Below, one piece after another: positions 29,710 to 39,520 of a stretch of 64,000 bases of DNA. How positions within the stretch are numbered: the first letter of the stretch is position 1; each line of letters begins with the position of its first letter. The stretch lies in NCBI RefSeq assembly GCF_002055535.1, contig NZ_LN831034.1, forward strand, positions 992,001 through 1,056,000, in the 5' to 3' direction. Below the pieces are notes generated by a model. The model had not been told where the DNA came from and did not search any database. It was given only the letters and a program-made list of their open reading frames with translations. Both the position numbers and the translations under genes were made by a program. The DNA is from Streptococcus pyogenes (GTDB lineage: Bacteria > Bacillota > Bacilli > Lactobacillales > Streptococcaceae).

Positions 29710-30634
29710 AATTTCTCTTTCTTTCTTTCGTGATTAATTTGACAAGGGAATTGAAGGCCAGACTCATTAATAATAAGACTAGGGCAAGGGACCAAAGCAC
29801 ATTATTTTGGACCGTTCCCATAACCGTGTTACCAATACCCATTGTCAAGACAGACGTTAAGGTTGCGGCTGGTGTCGTTAGTGAACTTGGCATTACAGCA
29901 GAGTTACCGACTACCATTTGGATAGCCAAGGCTTCTCCAAAAGCTCTTGCCATTCCAAAAATAACAGCGGTAAAAATTCCTGGACGAGCTGCATTAAGGA
30001 CAACACGCCAAATGGTTTGCCAACGTGTTGCTCCCATAGCCATAGACGCTTCGCGGTAATGACGAGGCACCGCCCGCAGACTGTCTGTTGTCATAAAAGT
30101 CACTGTTGGTAAAATCATAACAAACAAGACACAGACCCCAGATAGGATTCCAAAACCTGTGCCACCAAAGATAGAGCGCATAAAAGGAACAATCACTTGC
30201 AAACCGATAAACCCATAAACAACCGAAGGAATTCCAACCAAAAGCTCAACCGCAGGCTGTAATAATTTAGCGCCATATTTAGGTGAGATTTCAGTCATAA
30301 AAACGGCTGCGCCAATGGCAAATGGGGTGGCAATAATAGCAGATAAAATGGTAACCAAAAAGGATCCTGTAATCATTGGCAGAGCACCAAGATAAGGAAT
30401 GCCGGCCGCATTTTTTACACTTGGTTGCCACTCCTTTCCAAACAAGAAATCAAAAAGATTAACCTTGTCAACAAAGAAGGTTGACAACCCTTTTTGAGCA
30501 ACGAAGATCAGAATCATCGCAACGATAAAAACAATCAAAGCCAGACACAAAAACGTAATGGTGCGGCCAAAGGTTTCAAGCCTTGAATTCTTTGATGGTG
30601 AGGCTAATTTTTTAGCCAATTCCTGATTTTCCAT
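29699..30634 (-). CDS. pstC: Phosphate ABC transporter permease PstC
   Basis: 311 aa, six hydrophobic segments after a ~20-residue cytoplasmic N-terminus. Conserved LVGIPSVVYGFIGL and the EAA loop YREASMAMGATRWQTIWRVVLNAARPGI. Partner of PstA. It follows pstS by 10 bp, so binding protein, channel and ATPases are one transcription unit. Confidence 0.94.
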   Translation of the reverse strand: MENQELAKKLASPSKNSRLETFGRTITFLCLALIVFIVAMILIFVAQKGLSTFFVDKVNLFDFLFGKEWQPSVKNAAGIPYLGALPMITGSFLVTILSAIIATPFAIGAAVFMTEISPKYGAKLLQPAVELLVGIPSVVYGFIGLQVIVPFMRSIFGGTGFGILSGVCVLFVMILPTVTFMTTDSLRAVPRHYREASMAMGATRWQTIWRVVLNAARPGIFTAVIFGMARAFGEALAIQMVVGNSAVMPSSLTTPAATLTSVLTMGIGNTVMGTVQNNVLWSLALVLLLMSLAFNSLVKLITKERKRNYER

Positions 30635-30644
30635 AATTCCTCCA

Positions 30645-31511
30645 TTACCTTTTTGTTACTTTTCCATCATGAGATTTGACCACTTCCATATCATTTATCG
30701 AAATATATCCCATATGTGTAACAATGTTCTGTTGTACTTCATCTGAAAACATATAATCAAGAAATTCCTTGGTCAACCCTGTTGGTTTATCTTTGGTATA
30801 CATGTGTTCGTAGGACCAGATTGGCCAATCATTTGTAGCCACGTTCTTAGCATTTGCCTTAAACCCATTTAATTGCAAAGATTTAACAGATGAATCAACG
30901 TAGGCAAAGGAAAGGTAAGAAATGGCACCTGGTGTTTGTGAAACAATCGATTTAACCATCCCATTGGAGTCTTGCTCTTGACTTTGTTTAGCGTTGACCC
31001 CTTTCATGATAACACTGTCAAAGGTTGCTCGTGAGCCAGAACTTGCTGCTCGGTTGATCACTGAAATCGCAAGATCTTCTCCTCCAACTTGTTTCCAATT
31101 GGTATATTCTCCTGAAAAAATCTTTTGCAACTGCTGACTACTGAGATTGGAAACCTTGACTTTAGGATTGGCAATAACTGCAAGTCCTGCAACAGCTACT
31201 TGATGATCAACTAATTTAGAAGCATCAATACCATCTTTTTCTTCCGCAAAGACATCACTATTTCCAATTTGGACAGCTCCTGATTGAACTTGAGACAACC
31301 CTGTACCTGAACCACCACCTTGAACATTGACAGTCTTGCCTAGATTACTGCTTCCAAATTCATCAGCTACTGCTTCTACTAAGGGTTGTAGTGCTGTTGA
31401 TCCTACAGCGGTTATTGACTCACCTTTATCAATCCAGCTAGAACATGCGGATAAAAAGAAAGTTGATAGGGCCAAAAGACTTAACAAAAAGAATTTTTTT
31501 TTCATTTTCAT
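30645..31511 (-). CDS. pstS: Phosphate-binding lipoprotein PstS
   Basis: 288 aa. Signal peptide [20 protein letters not shown] with lipobox LSAC; the Cys at about residue 23 is lipidated. Mature motifs are [20 protein letters not shown] and [25 protein letters not shown], which surround the phosphate site, and [13 protein letters not shown]. Captures phosphate outside the membrane and hands it to PstCA. First gene of the operon; the 138 bp upstream must carry the promoter, but I find no clear Pho-box. Confidence 0.95.
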   Translation of the reverse strand: MKMKKKFFLLSLLALSTFFLSACSSWIDKGESITAVGSTALQPLVEAVADEFGSSNLGKTVNVQGGGSGTGLSQVQSGAVQIGNSDVFAEEKDGIDASKLVDHQVAVAGLAVIANPKVKVSNLSSQQLQKIFSGEYTNWKQVGGEDLAISVINRAASSGSRATFDSVIMKGVNAKQSQEQDSNGMVKSIVSQTPGAISYLSFAYVDSSVKSLQLNGFKANAKNVATNDWPIWSYEHMYTKDKPTGLTKEFLDYMFSDEVQQNIVTHMGYISINDMEVVKSHDGKVTKR

Positions 31512-31649
31512 TATTTATTTCCTATTCGTAAAAATAAAGGGTATATATGTAGAAACTAAGTGCCACATATTCTTTATAGTAACATATCTACCTATGCTTT
31601 GAAAGCATTTTTTCTTTAAATATTTAACTTTTTAATCTTATTTTTTACG

Positions 31650-32957
31650 CTAAAATCTTAACCCTTTAGGGAAATTATTTTTGATGGTCTTGTCAACGAC
31701 CTTGGCAAATCCTAGACCATTGCCATTAATGAGTAATTGGTACCAGCCTGTTGGATAAGATTGGGGCAAAGTAATGACGTTACCTGACACATAAGGTCTA
31801 AAGTCTTCCTCTCTAAGCTCAATAGATGATCGGACCTCATCAGGCTTTAAAGCTAATCCCAAGGCGTAAGAGGGTTCAAAGCGTTTCTTCTTGAAGACGC
31901 CTAATTCTAAACCGTTCCGAGCAATTTTAAGGCCATCTAAAGCAGGAAGACCATCTGGCAAGAGGTATAGGTAATCACCAAAGGTTTGTAGTGTTCCTGA
32001 TAGGGTAAGGTTTAGATGGTCTTTTTCAAACATTTTCCAAAGACGTAACTGGTCTTTGATCAAGTTGGATTTAGGTGCTTTTAGTTTAGTGCTTTGTCCT
32101 TCTTGACGCTTATCTTTTAGCTTGGCCACAAATTGCCCTTCCCCTTGATAACGATGAGGGTACATTCTAGCAGTCTCTGGAAGTCCGATACCACTAACCA
32201 TTCCATTTAGTTTTGGAACATCGACCAATTCTAAAAAGGTATAAGTCTCTAAGAGCCACTGCACAACATCTTCATTTTCTTCAGGAGCCCAAGTACAGGT
32301 GGAGTATATCAATTCTCCTCCTGGTTTTAACATGGCTAAGGCGTCTTCTAAAATAGATTTTTGCAACTTGGCACATTCTGCGGGATACCCGTGATGCCAA
32401 TATTGAATAGCATCAGGGTCCTTGCGAAACATTCCTTCACCAGAACATGGTCCATCAAAGACGATAGTATCAAAATAATGAGAAAATACCTTGGCTAAAC
32501 GATCTGCGGATTCATTAGTCACCACAACATTTCTAGCGCCAAAACGTTCGATATTTTCAACTAAAACCTTGCTGCGCTTCTTAGAAATTTCATTGCTGAC
32601 TAAAAGACCTGTATTGTCTAAATAAGCTAATAAATGAGTTGATTTTCCTCCTGGTGCAGCTGCCAAGTCTAAAACACGACTCCCCTTTTGAGGAGCCGCT
32701 ACTTGTGCCACCATTTGAGCCGCTGGTTCTTGGGAATAAACCAACCCCGACACATGCTCTGGAGACTTGCCAGATAGTTTACCATAATATCCCCATAAGG
32801 TATTTGGAATGGGGTGTTCAAAGGTTTTTAGTTGATTCTTTAAGGGGTTAATCCGAAAAGCATTGACCGGCTCTTGGTTAAAACTTGCCAAGAAATCTTC
32901 TAATTCTTTGCCTAGTATTGCTTGATAAGTGTTAATAAATTCTTTTGGTAATGACAT
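31650..32957 (-). CDS. rsmF: RsmF-type 16S rRNA m5C methyltransferase (NOL1/NOP2/Sun family)
   Basis: 435 aa. SAM-binding LDLAAAPGGKSTHLLAYL (~100-117), motif IV with FDGPCSGEGMF and motif VI catalytic Cys in YSTCTWAPEENEDVV; both Cys of m5C RNA methyltransferases are present. The C-terminal ~150 residues form a PUA-like RNA-binding part. Enzymes of this type modify a 16S rRNA cytosine. It follows the inositol-phosphatase gene within a few bases. Two adjacent ATGs (32960, 32957) are possible; the ribosome site is weak. Confidence 0.93.
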   Translation of the reverse strand: MSLPKEFINTYQAILGKELEDFLASFNQEPVNAFRINPLKNQLKTFEHPIPNTLWGYYGKLSGKSPEHVSGLVYSQEPAAQMVAQVAAPQKGSRVLDLAAAPGGKSTHLLAYLDNTGLLVSNEISKKRSKVLVENIERFGARNVVVTNESADRLAKVFSHYFDTIVFDGPCSGEGMFRKDPDAIQYWHHGYPAECAKLQKSILEDALAMLKPGGELIYSTCTWAPEENEDVVQWLLETYTFLELVDVPKLNGMVSGIGLPETARMYPHRYQGEGQFVAKLKDKRQEGQSTKLKAPKSNLIKDQLRLWKMFEKDHLNLTLSGTLQTFGDYLYLLPDGLPALDGLKIARNGLELGVFKKKRFEPSYALGLALKPDEVRSSIELREEDFRPYVSGNVITLPQSYPTGWYQLLINGNGLGFAKVVDKTIKNNFPKGLRF

Positions 32958-32962
32958 CATTT

Positions 32963-33751
32963 CTATTGATCTTCAAGTGTGATGGCAGAGTCCTTTGTTA
33001 GAAAAGACGCTATCCTAGTGAGTTGGCATTTAGGAACAAACATGATTTTTTGACGTGTTTGAAAATCAGGCTCATATCCGTCAATAGTTAGTAAAACATA
33101 ACCCAGTTTATCGCCTAGTACTTTTGCTGCTGCGTAATCCCATGGTTGGATAAATGAAAAATAGGCCAGTAATTCCTGCTTCATGACCTTAACCATGCAG
33201 ATACCTGCACCACCATAAACCCTTACACCTAAAGTCTTTGCAATTAGATGAGCAAGGTTACGATCATTTCTGGCAAACATGCCTGCATTGCAGCCAATTA
33301 AGCTACGCTCTAAAGGTTTTTCTTGGTAAGCTGGAAGCTTATCACCGTTTAAAGTAACTTCAAAATCACCACCACCAGCTAGTAATTGATCTGCCATCAC
33401 ATCATAAATAAGCCCAAATTGACCAATTCCTTGTTCATAATAGGCAATCATCACTGCAAACTGTGATCCCTGCACAATAAAGTTAACCGTTCCATCAATG
33501 GGATCGATGACCCAAACATTTCCTTGATTAATGGGGTGACGAACGTCATTTTCTTCAGCTAAAATGGCATCACAAGGATAGGTCTGATGAATACGATCCA
33601 TCAGTAACTGTTGAGTTTCTTGATCAACATTGGTAACCAGATCATCAAATTGTGTTTTCACCTGAATATCTAGCTGCTCTGACATTTTTGACTTGATAAA
33701 AAGCCCTGCTTCTTTAATGATTTGCCTTGCAAATGCGTATTTAGTTTCCAA
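32963..33751 (-). CDS. Inositol monophosphatase family protein (SuhB-like)
   Basis: 262 aa from the chosen TTG. Mg-dependent phosphatase family: metal-site motifs [20 protein letters not shown] and [11 protein letters not shown] are complete. Members hydrolyse inositol phosphates, fructose-1,6-bisphosphate or PAP; the substrate here is unknown. The frame is open back to 33868, but that stretch overlaps the UPF0223 gene in another frame and reads as non-homologous basic sequence. The TTG at 33751 sits 10 nt after AAAGGA and gives [16 protein letters not shown]. It overlaps the end of the UPF0223 gene by 11 bp. Confidence 0.87.
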
Positions 33752-34019
33752 GGGAAAAGAATCCTTTCTCAATTGCCTTCGCTTTTTTAACAACTTGATA
33801 GGTCGAATAACCACTAACTTTTTGAAAATCACGATCGATTTGCTTTTCCTGAGCTTTACTTTTGACAATGGTTTTATAAGTCTTATAACTATCTAGGAGT
33901 TGTTTTGCATCTACTTTTTTTTCATATGCTAATTCCACTTTATTCAAAAAATGAAGCACTGAGGATATTTCTTCAGTGCTCCAACTTAAGTCAAGTGGAT
34001 AATAATAATTACCTGACAT
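33741..34019 (-). CDS. UPF0223 family protein
   Basis: 92 aa, small helical protein of unknown function conserved in Bacilli. Family pattern: [20 protein letters not shown], then [20 protein letters not shown] and [18 protein letters not shown]. The ATG at 34019 follows GAGGGGTGAT; an in-frame TTG at 34031 lies in this ribosome site. It is packed between spxA (1-bp gap) and the phosphatase gene (overlap), suggesting coupled expression. Confidence 0.9.
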
Positions 34020-34020
34020 A

Positions 34021-34425
34021 TCACCCCTCAATTTCTGCTTTTATCGTTGCTTGACGTAGTTCTTGCTTGCGATAATCTCTCGATAAAAACGCTCTAATTT
34101 CATCTTCATTAAAACCAATTTGCATGCGTTTTTGATCCATGATAATAGGGCGACGAAGAAGACTTGGATTTTTAGCAATTAAATCAATTAAATCTGAAAT
34201 TGAAAGCTCTTCTACATCAATATCAAGTTTTTGAAAAACCTTTGAACGTGTTGAAATAATATCCTCCGTTCCATTCTCTGTAAAAGAGAGGATTGACATT
34301 AATTCATCACGGCTTAATGGACTTGTAATAATATTATGCTCTTGAAAGTCAACTTCGTGTTTTACTAACCATGCCCTTGCTTTACGACAACTGGTACAGC
34401 TAGGTGATAAAAATAAGGTAACCAT
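34021..34425 (-). CDS. spxA: Transcriptional regulator Spx (SpxA1 type)
   Basis: 134 aa, ArsC-like fold. Redox switch Cys10-x-x-Cys13 in [14 protein letters not shown]; the RPI motif in LLRRPIIMD and an RNA-polymerase alpha-binding region are present, including a Gly-free helix start. Spx binds the RNA polymerase alpha C-terminal domain and redirects transcription during thiol and oxidative stress; it is normally degraded by ClpXP. Streptococci carry two paralogues; I cannot tell with certainty which this is, but gene context (followed by a UPF0223 and an IMPase gene) resembles spxA1. Confidence 0.93.
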
Positions 34426-34467
34426 ATTTTTCCTCTATCAAATTTACTTACCTTATTATACAAAAAT

Positions 34468-35400
34468 TTAAGATAATTTGCTATCTTTTTTCCAATTTAA
34501 TGCTGTTCGTTTATCATATTCCAATCTATCAGTCAAATCTTCGATTCCCTCGAATTTTTCCATGTCTCGAATCTTATCTAACCAAACAATCTCAATAATT
34601 TCTCCATAGATCTCTTCGTCAAAGTCAAAAATGTTAACTTCTAGACGCAACTCTTTCCCCCCAAATGTCACATTTTTACCTAAACTCGTCATAGAGCGAT
34701 AGATTTTATTAGCAACAATAACATTTGTAACATAGACTCCATCAGCTGGTAAGTATGTGTTGTCAATTGGAGCTAGATTGGCTGTTGGGAAACCAATAGT
34801 ACGGCCACGCGCATCCCCGTGAACGACTCTTCCCCTTGTCGATAAGTCATAGCCTAACAAGTGGTTTGCTTTAACTACATTACCTTCTTGAATAAGCTTC
34901 CTTATCCATGTAGCAGAAATTTTTCGATGATCTTCTTTTATTTCCTCAATGGTATAAACTTGTCCTTCAAAATTTCTGGTTAAATAATCACTATCTGTAC
35001 GATTATGCCCAAACTTATAGTCAAAACCGACAACAATATGCTTTGCTTTCAGGTTTTTAATATAATGAGTTATAAAATGATCAGATGAGACCTTAGAGAA
35101 TTTAGAAGTAAAATCAACCAAATATAATTTATTTACACCGTAATCGGCAAATTTTTCATAACGCTTCTTTGGATAAGTAATATGAAGCAATAACTCAGGA
35201 GAAAAACGCGAAAAAGCCAATTTCGGAGACTCTGTAAACGTAAAAACGACTACTTTTAACCCTTCTTTATTTGCAACCTCTCTTGCTTTGTCAAATAAGG
35301 CTTTATGACCACGGTGTAATCCATCAAAATATCCCAATATCAAGACTGTATCATCTTCTTGGTTAATATCACGATAATCTTTGATATATTCAATTTCCAT
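34468..35400 (-). CDS. ribF: Bifunctional riboflavin kinase / FAD synthetase
   Basis: 310 aa. The N-terminal FAD synthetase domain (nucleotidyltransferase fold) has LGYFDGLHRGHKALFDKA and the downstream ISATWIRKLI motif. The C-terminal riboflavin kinase domain starts near residue 180 with GRGRTIGFPTANL-like DARGRTIGFPTANLAP. It converts riboflavin to FMN and FAD, which supplies the flavin enzymes of the SirTM operon among others. It lies 28 bp behind truB, a common Firmicute pairing. Confidence 0.95.
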   Translation of the reverse strand: MEIEYIKDYRDINQEDDTVLILGYFDGLHRGHKALFDKAREVANKEGLKVVVFTFTESPKLAFSRFSPELLLHITYPKKRYEKFADYGVNKLYLVDFTSKFSKVSSDHFITHYIKNLKAKHIVVGFDYKFGHNRTDSDYLTRNFEGQVYTIEEIKEDHRKISATWIRKLIQEGNVVKANHLLGYDLSTRGRVVHGDARGRTIGFPTANLAPIDNTYLPADGVYVTNVIVANKIYRSMTSLGKNVTFGGKELRLEVNIFDFDEEIYGEIIEIVWLDKIRDMEKFEGIEDLTDRLEYDKRTALNWKKDSKLS

Positions 35401-35428
35401 AATTATCCATTCTACTTACTCAAACTAT

Positions 35429-36313
35429 TTAAATAAGAACTTTTTTGGGTTTGTATTCTTGATCTCTTTTTTCTAAAATAGCAATTACTTTTTCGCCATG
35501 AAAAGCAGCTAACAGTGGCTCTTGACTAGGGAGACTAAGACGGCGACCAAATGAAATTTCAGTCAATTCAGTATCATCAATAACCATTTTAGGAAGATCA
35601 GCAACGCCATACTCGATCGGTAACAAAAAAGACATCTCTTGTTTAGAAACCATATCAGCAATTTCTCCCAAAGTATAGGCAGTCTCGAGGGTTAATCCTG
35701 CTGAAGCTGATCGCTGCAAGAAGGACATATGACTCTCTACCCCTAGAGCTCGACCTAAATCAACTGCTAAGGTCCGCACATAAGTCCCTTTGCTACAAGC
35801 AACTTTAAAAGAGAATCGGCAAAGACCGTCTTCAGTAAAATTCAAAGGGCTGGTGCGTTCAAACAGAGAAATAGTCACTTCTCTTCTAGGACGTTCCACA
35901 CTTTCACCAGCACGCGCATACTCGTATAATTTACGGCCATTAACCTTTACGGCTGAATACATAGGTGGGGTCTGTGTGATTTTCCCAAGGAAAGTCGTCA
36001 TCGTTTGATCAACGAGTTCTTCTGTTAGCACAGCTGGCAAAGAGGACCTCGCAACTACCTCTCCACTAGCATCCTCAGTCGTTGTTGAGTAACCGAGAGT
36101 CACTTGTCCTTCATAAACTTTACCAGCTTCTGTCATGTATTCGATCACACGAGTAGCCTTACCAACTGCAATTGGTAGAACACCGACCACATCAGGATCT
36201 AAGGTCCCCCCATGTCCAATCTTTTTTTCTTGTAATAACTTCCGTAATTTAAAAACTGCGTCATGAGAGGTCATGCCGGCTTCTTTTTTTAAATTAATGA
36301 TTCCATTTATCAT
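35429..36313 (-). CDS. truB: tRNA pseudouridine-55 synthase
   Basis: 294 aa. Converts U55 of tRNA T-arms to pseudouridine. Starts [20 protein letters not shown]; catalytic Asp in [18 protein letters not shown] (~residue 40); then [19 protein letters not shown] and [15 protein letters not shown]. Full length with a short C-terminal PUA-like tail. Followed by ribF in the same unit. Confidence 0.95.
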
Positions 36314-36428
36314 GTCTATTTTTCTCTCTAATTAGTAATTGTTACTGATTCTATTCTACCGCTTTATCATCAGTTTTGCCAAAATAAACGCTTAACCAAT
36401 TTTAGCAGGGAAAGACTCACTTTCAGGC

Positions 36429-37769
36429 TTACTGGTCCTTGAGGGCTTCAAATTTCTCTCGCATGGTTGGGTTTTGGCGGGTCAGTTTTTTAACTGAAAC
36501 ATCCTCTAATTTATTATTAGCTAAGCGTAACTGATTTTCACTAGTGGTTAAAAAGCGTTTCACTTCCTCCATGCGTTTAATCGATTTATCAATCTCGTCA
36601 ATAGCCTTTTTAAAGTTGTTGCTGGCAGACTGATAGTTCTTAGCAAAGGCATTCTTAAATTGGTCCAAATCCTCTTCGAAGTGAGTGATGTCAATATTTT
36701 GTTCCTTAACCAAGGCCAACTCTTGCTTATAGTGTAAACTATTCAGGGCCGCATTTCGCAGAATCCCTATCAACTGAATAAAGAGTTGAGGACGAACCAC
36801 ATACATCTTTTGATACTCATGACTGACATCAACAATCCCTGTATTGTAGTAATCATTATCAGCTTCTAACATGCTTACCAAAACAGCATACTCACAATCT
36901 TTTTCGCGACGGTCTTTATCTAACTCCTTGAAAAAATCACTATTTTTATGTTTTGTTTTGGTGGTGTCTGCCTCGTTCTTCATCTCAAACATGATAGAGA
37001 GGATTTCTACACCATTGGCATCAACCTCTCGGTAAATATAGTCCCCTTTTGACCCACGACTAGACAATTGGTTATCTTTGACAAAGCTAGCATTGGGGAA
37101 AGCATAGCTTCTTACTTTGTTAAACTCTGTTTCAGCATAGAGTTCTAGACTCTCTCCGATTGCTTTGGTAGATTGCTGCGCTTTGAAATTTTTATAAAAT
37201 TCAACTTGCTCGTTAGCCGCTTTTAACTGTGCTTCGTAGTCGCTGCGCACCGAAGCCAACGACAATTCACTTTCTTTAGCTTGAAGCGCCAATTGGTTTT
37301 TGATTCCATCGCGTTCTTTTTCGATTGTAGCAAGTTTTGACTGGAACGTGGCATCTTTTTCAAGTGCTAATTTGTCCAGCTGATTGGTCAAACTAACCAC
37401 TTCTTTGTCCTTCTCAGCTAATTGATTGGCCAGTTCCAAAGCATTTTGCGAGGCTAATTTATCAAGTTTCGCTTCTAAAGAAGCAATAAGCTGGTCTTTT
37501 TTAGCCAGTTCTTCTTGTCTGAGGTAGGCTTGTTCTTTTTCAATTTGCTCTAATTGGTTTGTCAAGCTGGTAATAGCTGTTTCTTTTTTTGCGACAACCT
37601 CATGCAATTGATGCTTCGCTTTTTCTTCCAGCAAGGCTATCTCATTGATTAGCCGTTTTTTCAATTCTTCATCAAAGGCTTGCCCTCTGACTTGTTCCAA
37701 TAATTGACTATACTCTGACTCATTGATAGTAAATAGGGTATGACAATGAGGGCATTTTATTTCGTTCAT
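36429..37769 (-). CDS. DUF2130 coiled-coil protein
   Basis: 446 aa. N-terminal zinc-knuckle-like KCPHCHTLFTI, then about 170 residues of predicted coiled coil rich in Glu, Lys, Leu and Gln (~45-190). The conserved DUF2130 block follows: GESLELYAETEFNKVRSYAFPNASFVKD, SRGSKGDYIYRE, SIMFEMKNEAD, DFFKELDKDRREKDCEYAVLVSMLE. The block looks nuclease-like (PD-(D/E)xK style Asp and Glu-x-Lys), and the family is sometimes called DNA-binding or RmuC-like; function is unproven. A short helical tail follows. Stands alone in the operon string, with 96 bp to the next gene. Confidence 0.85.
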   Translation of the reverse strand: MNEIKCPHCHTLFTINESEYSQLLEQVRGQAFDEELKKRLINEIALLEEKAKHQLHEVVAKKETAITSLTNQLEQIEKEQAYLRQEELAKKDQLIASLEAKLDKLASQNALELANQLAEKDKEVVSLTNQLDKLALEKDATFQSKLATIEKERDGIKNQLALQAKESELSLASVRSDYEAQLKAANEQVEFYKNFKAQQSTKAIGESLELYAETEFNKVRSYAFPNASFVKDNQLSSRGSKGDYIYREVDANGVEILSIMFEMKNEADTTKTKHKNSDFFKELDKDRREKDCEYAVLVSMLEADNDYYNTGIVDVSHEYQKMYVVRPQLFIQLIGILRNAALNSLHYKQELALVKEQNIDITHFEEDLDQFKNAFAKNYQSASNNFKKAIDEIDKSIKRMEEVKRFLTTSENQLRLANNKLEDVSVKKLTRQNPTMREKFEALKDQ

Positions 37770-37865
37770 CTTGTCTCCATTCTGAGATTCTTCATTTTAT
37801 TATAGCAAAAAAGCTCAGGAAGTTAAGTCCCAAGCTGTCATAGATAAGAAGTGTGCAATAGAGAT

Positions 37866-38822
37866 TTAGTCATTTTGATAATCCTGATAAAACTCTACCT
37901 TTAATAAGATAAAGCGCTCTAAGTCTTGTAAGAGCTGAAATAAAACCGCACGTCGCTCAAATTCCTCCCGAGTTTGAGGAAGATCACCATGACGAAAGGT
38001 TTCAAGCAATTGTTCGATGTCATCAATCAAGGTTAAAGCCGGATTTTGTTCGCTTAGCTGACAAGCAGTTTCGTGAAAAAGATGTGACAAAAGAATACTT
38101 TCCTTACTTTGTCTCATTAACGTGTTTACGTTGATAGCCATTTGTCCCAATAGTCTATTTTGTTGTCGTCGCATCTCAAAATAATGAACTTGATAATTGG
38201 TCTGCTGAAATAGTTGATTATGCCTTTCTCGATAAACTAGTTTTAGAGCTTCATCTAATATTTTATCAAGGTTTTTGATCAAGAGCCCTTCATTTTGACC
38301 TTTTCCTTCCAGTAGAAAGCTTTCAAAACGGTATAAGATACCTTTCAGATCCGATTCAACTTTTTGGTGATAGTACCGAATTTGCTGATCTTGTGGACCC
38401 ATATAAGCATTAAATAGTAAAGCGACACTAGTCCCTACAAAAAAGAGCATAAACTCATTCGATAAAATAGGTAATGCAATACTTTTTTTAGCAATCAAAT
38501 GTGTCACAAGTACTGTTATAGGAACCAGTCCTGCCTCTATCTGAAAGTGATAGAGCAAAGGAATAATAATTAACAAATAACACATAAAACCTACTGTCGT
38601 AAAACCAAACAAGCTAAAGCACATCATCGCAATCCCAAAAGCCAGGAAAAAAGATAGCAAGCGATTCCTAGCGACCACCAAACTGGACTTACGGGTGTCT
38701 AAAACACTTAACAGGGCAATGATCCCCGCTGACATTGCATAATCCAGATGAAGTTGGTAAGCAATTAAAATGGCAACAATGGTAGCCAAGGTCATTTTTA
38801 ATGTACGTTCAACTGAACCCAT
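37866..38822 (-). CDS. FUSC/aromatic acid exporter-like membrane protein
   Basis: 318 aa. The N-terminal ~140 residues hold about five to six hydrophobic segments beginning GSVERTLKMTLATIVAILIAYQLHLDYAMSAGIIALLSV. Segment SLFGFTTVGFMCYLLIIIPLLYHFQIEAGLVPITVLVTHLI lies within. The C-terminal ~170 residues are soluble and helical with acidic and Gln-rich stretches. This layout is that of the DUF939 / ArAE_1 family of putative aromatic-acid exporters. No substrate is known. It is 10 bp downstream of the HsdS-like gene and may be cotranscribed with it. Confidence 0.8.
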   Translation of the reverse strand: MGSVERTLKMTLATIVAILIAYQLHLDYAMSAGIIALLSVLDTRKSSLVVARNRLLSFFLAFGIAMMCFSLFGFTTVGFMCYLLIIIPLLYHFQIEAGLVPITVLVTHLIAKKSIALPILSNEFMLFFVGTSVALLFNAYMGPQDQQIRYYHQKVESDLKGILYRFESFLLEGKGQNEGLLIKNLDKILDEALKLVYRERHNQLFQQTNYQVHYFEMRRQQNRLLGQMAINVNTLMRQSKESILLSHLFHETACQLSEQNPALTLIDDIEQLLETFRHGDLPQTREEFERRAVLFQLLQDLERFILLKVEFYQDYQND

Positions 38823-38832
38823 GACAAGACTC

Positions 38833-39429
38833 CTAACCTAATCCTTTTTGAATTTCATTCTGAATATATTCCCACTCCTGTTCTGCTCGATTGAGTTTAC
38901 GATGATAATCTGTTAATCCTCTCAAGTAGTGATTAATCAAATAGTCCTGTTTCACTAAAGGAATAACGGGAATTGGAATATCCAACAATTCTTTCGTTGA
39001 GAGATTGATCACATCTTTGCCATGGTCCGCTACATCCAAGAGCGCTTGACCAATAGGTGAGTCCAAAAAGAACTTGATATAGTAGCCCCTTAACAGTTTT
39101 TGAGGGCGTAAGACAGTGATATTTGATGATGCCACCACATCTCGATTTTGCTTATGAAAAACACAGACTTTTTTTAGGGTTCCCTTAGAGGCGATTAAGA
39201 CATCTCCGTCTTCCAAAAGGTAACGCAAGAGCTGCCTACGATCCATCTGGAAAGTTCTTAATTGGTGATATTGAATCCCTAAGGTGCCCATGTCAGATAA
39301 ATTAATCAATCCCACATCACCTGGCACAACCTTACTTGAGACTGCTTTTCCTTTAAAACAATCAACAACTGTGCCTAATGTTACCTTTTCTCTGCTATCT
39401 GCTAGATAGGCCTCAATGCTATTTTCCAT
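38833..39429 (-). CDS. Orphan HsdS-like half specificity subunit
   Basis: 198 aa, about half a type I restriction S subunit: one target-recognition-like domain followed by a C-terminal helix. Family features are KVTLGTVVDCFKGKAVSSK, GDVLIASKGTLKKVCVFHKQ, the late NLSTKELLDIPIPVIPLVKQDYL and the coiled-coil-like YHRKLNRAEQEWEYIQNEI. No hsdM or hsdR lies in the window, so it has no visible methylase partner. It may be a relic, a regulator, or a partner in trans for an M subunit elsewhere. Short repeats of ATAGTAT lie around its start. Confidence 0.78.
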   Translation of the reverse strand: MENSIEAYLADSREKVTLGTVVDCFKGKAVSSKVVPGDVGLINLSDMGTLGIQYHQLRTFQMDRRQLLRYLLEDGDVLIASKGTLKKVCVFHKQNRDVVASSNITVLRPQKLLRGYYIKFFLDSPIGQALLDVADHGKDVINLSTKELLDIPIPVIPLVKQDYLINHYLRGLTDYHRKLNRAEQEWEYIQNEIQKGLG

Positions 39430-39431
39430 AC

Positions 39432-39470
39432 ATAGTATCTTTCTATTAAATTATAGTATTTAGATACTAT
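39432..39470. repeat. Three ATAGTAT-type repeats at the HsdS-like gene start
   Basis: ATAGTATC (39432-39439), ATAGTAT (39453-39459) and the inverted GATACTAT (39463-39470), all within 40 bp immediately upstream of the start codon. The last two form a 7-bp hairpin. Could be an operator. Confidence 0.5.
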
Positions 39471-39520
39471 CATAATATGATTAACTTTTCAAGTGCTGTC
39501 TATATCTGTCTTTTCACCAA

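Noticed and set aside
33752..33868. N-terminal extension of the inositol-phosphatase gene
   Set aside because: It overlaps the conserved UPF0223 gene in another frame, has a non-homologous basic sequence, and a TTG start with ribosome site fits better.
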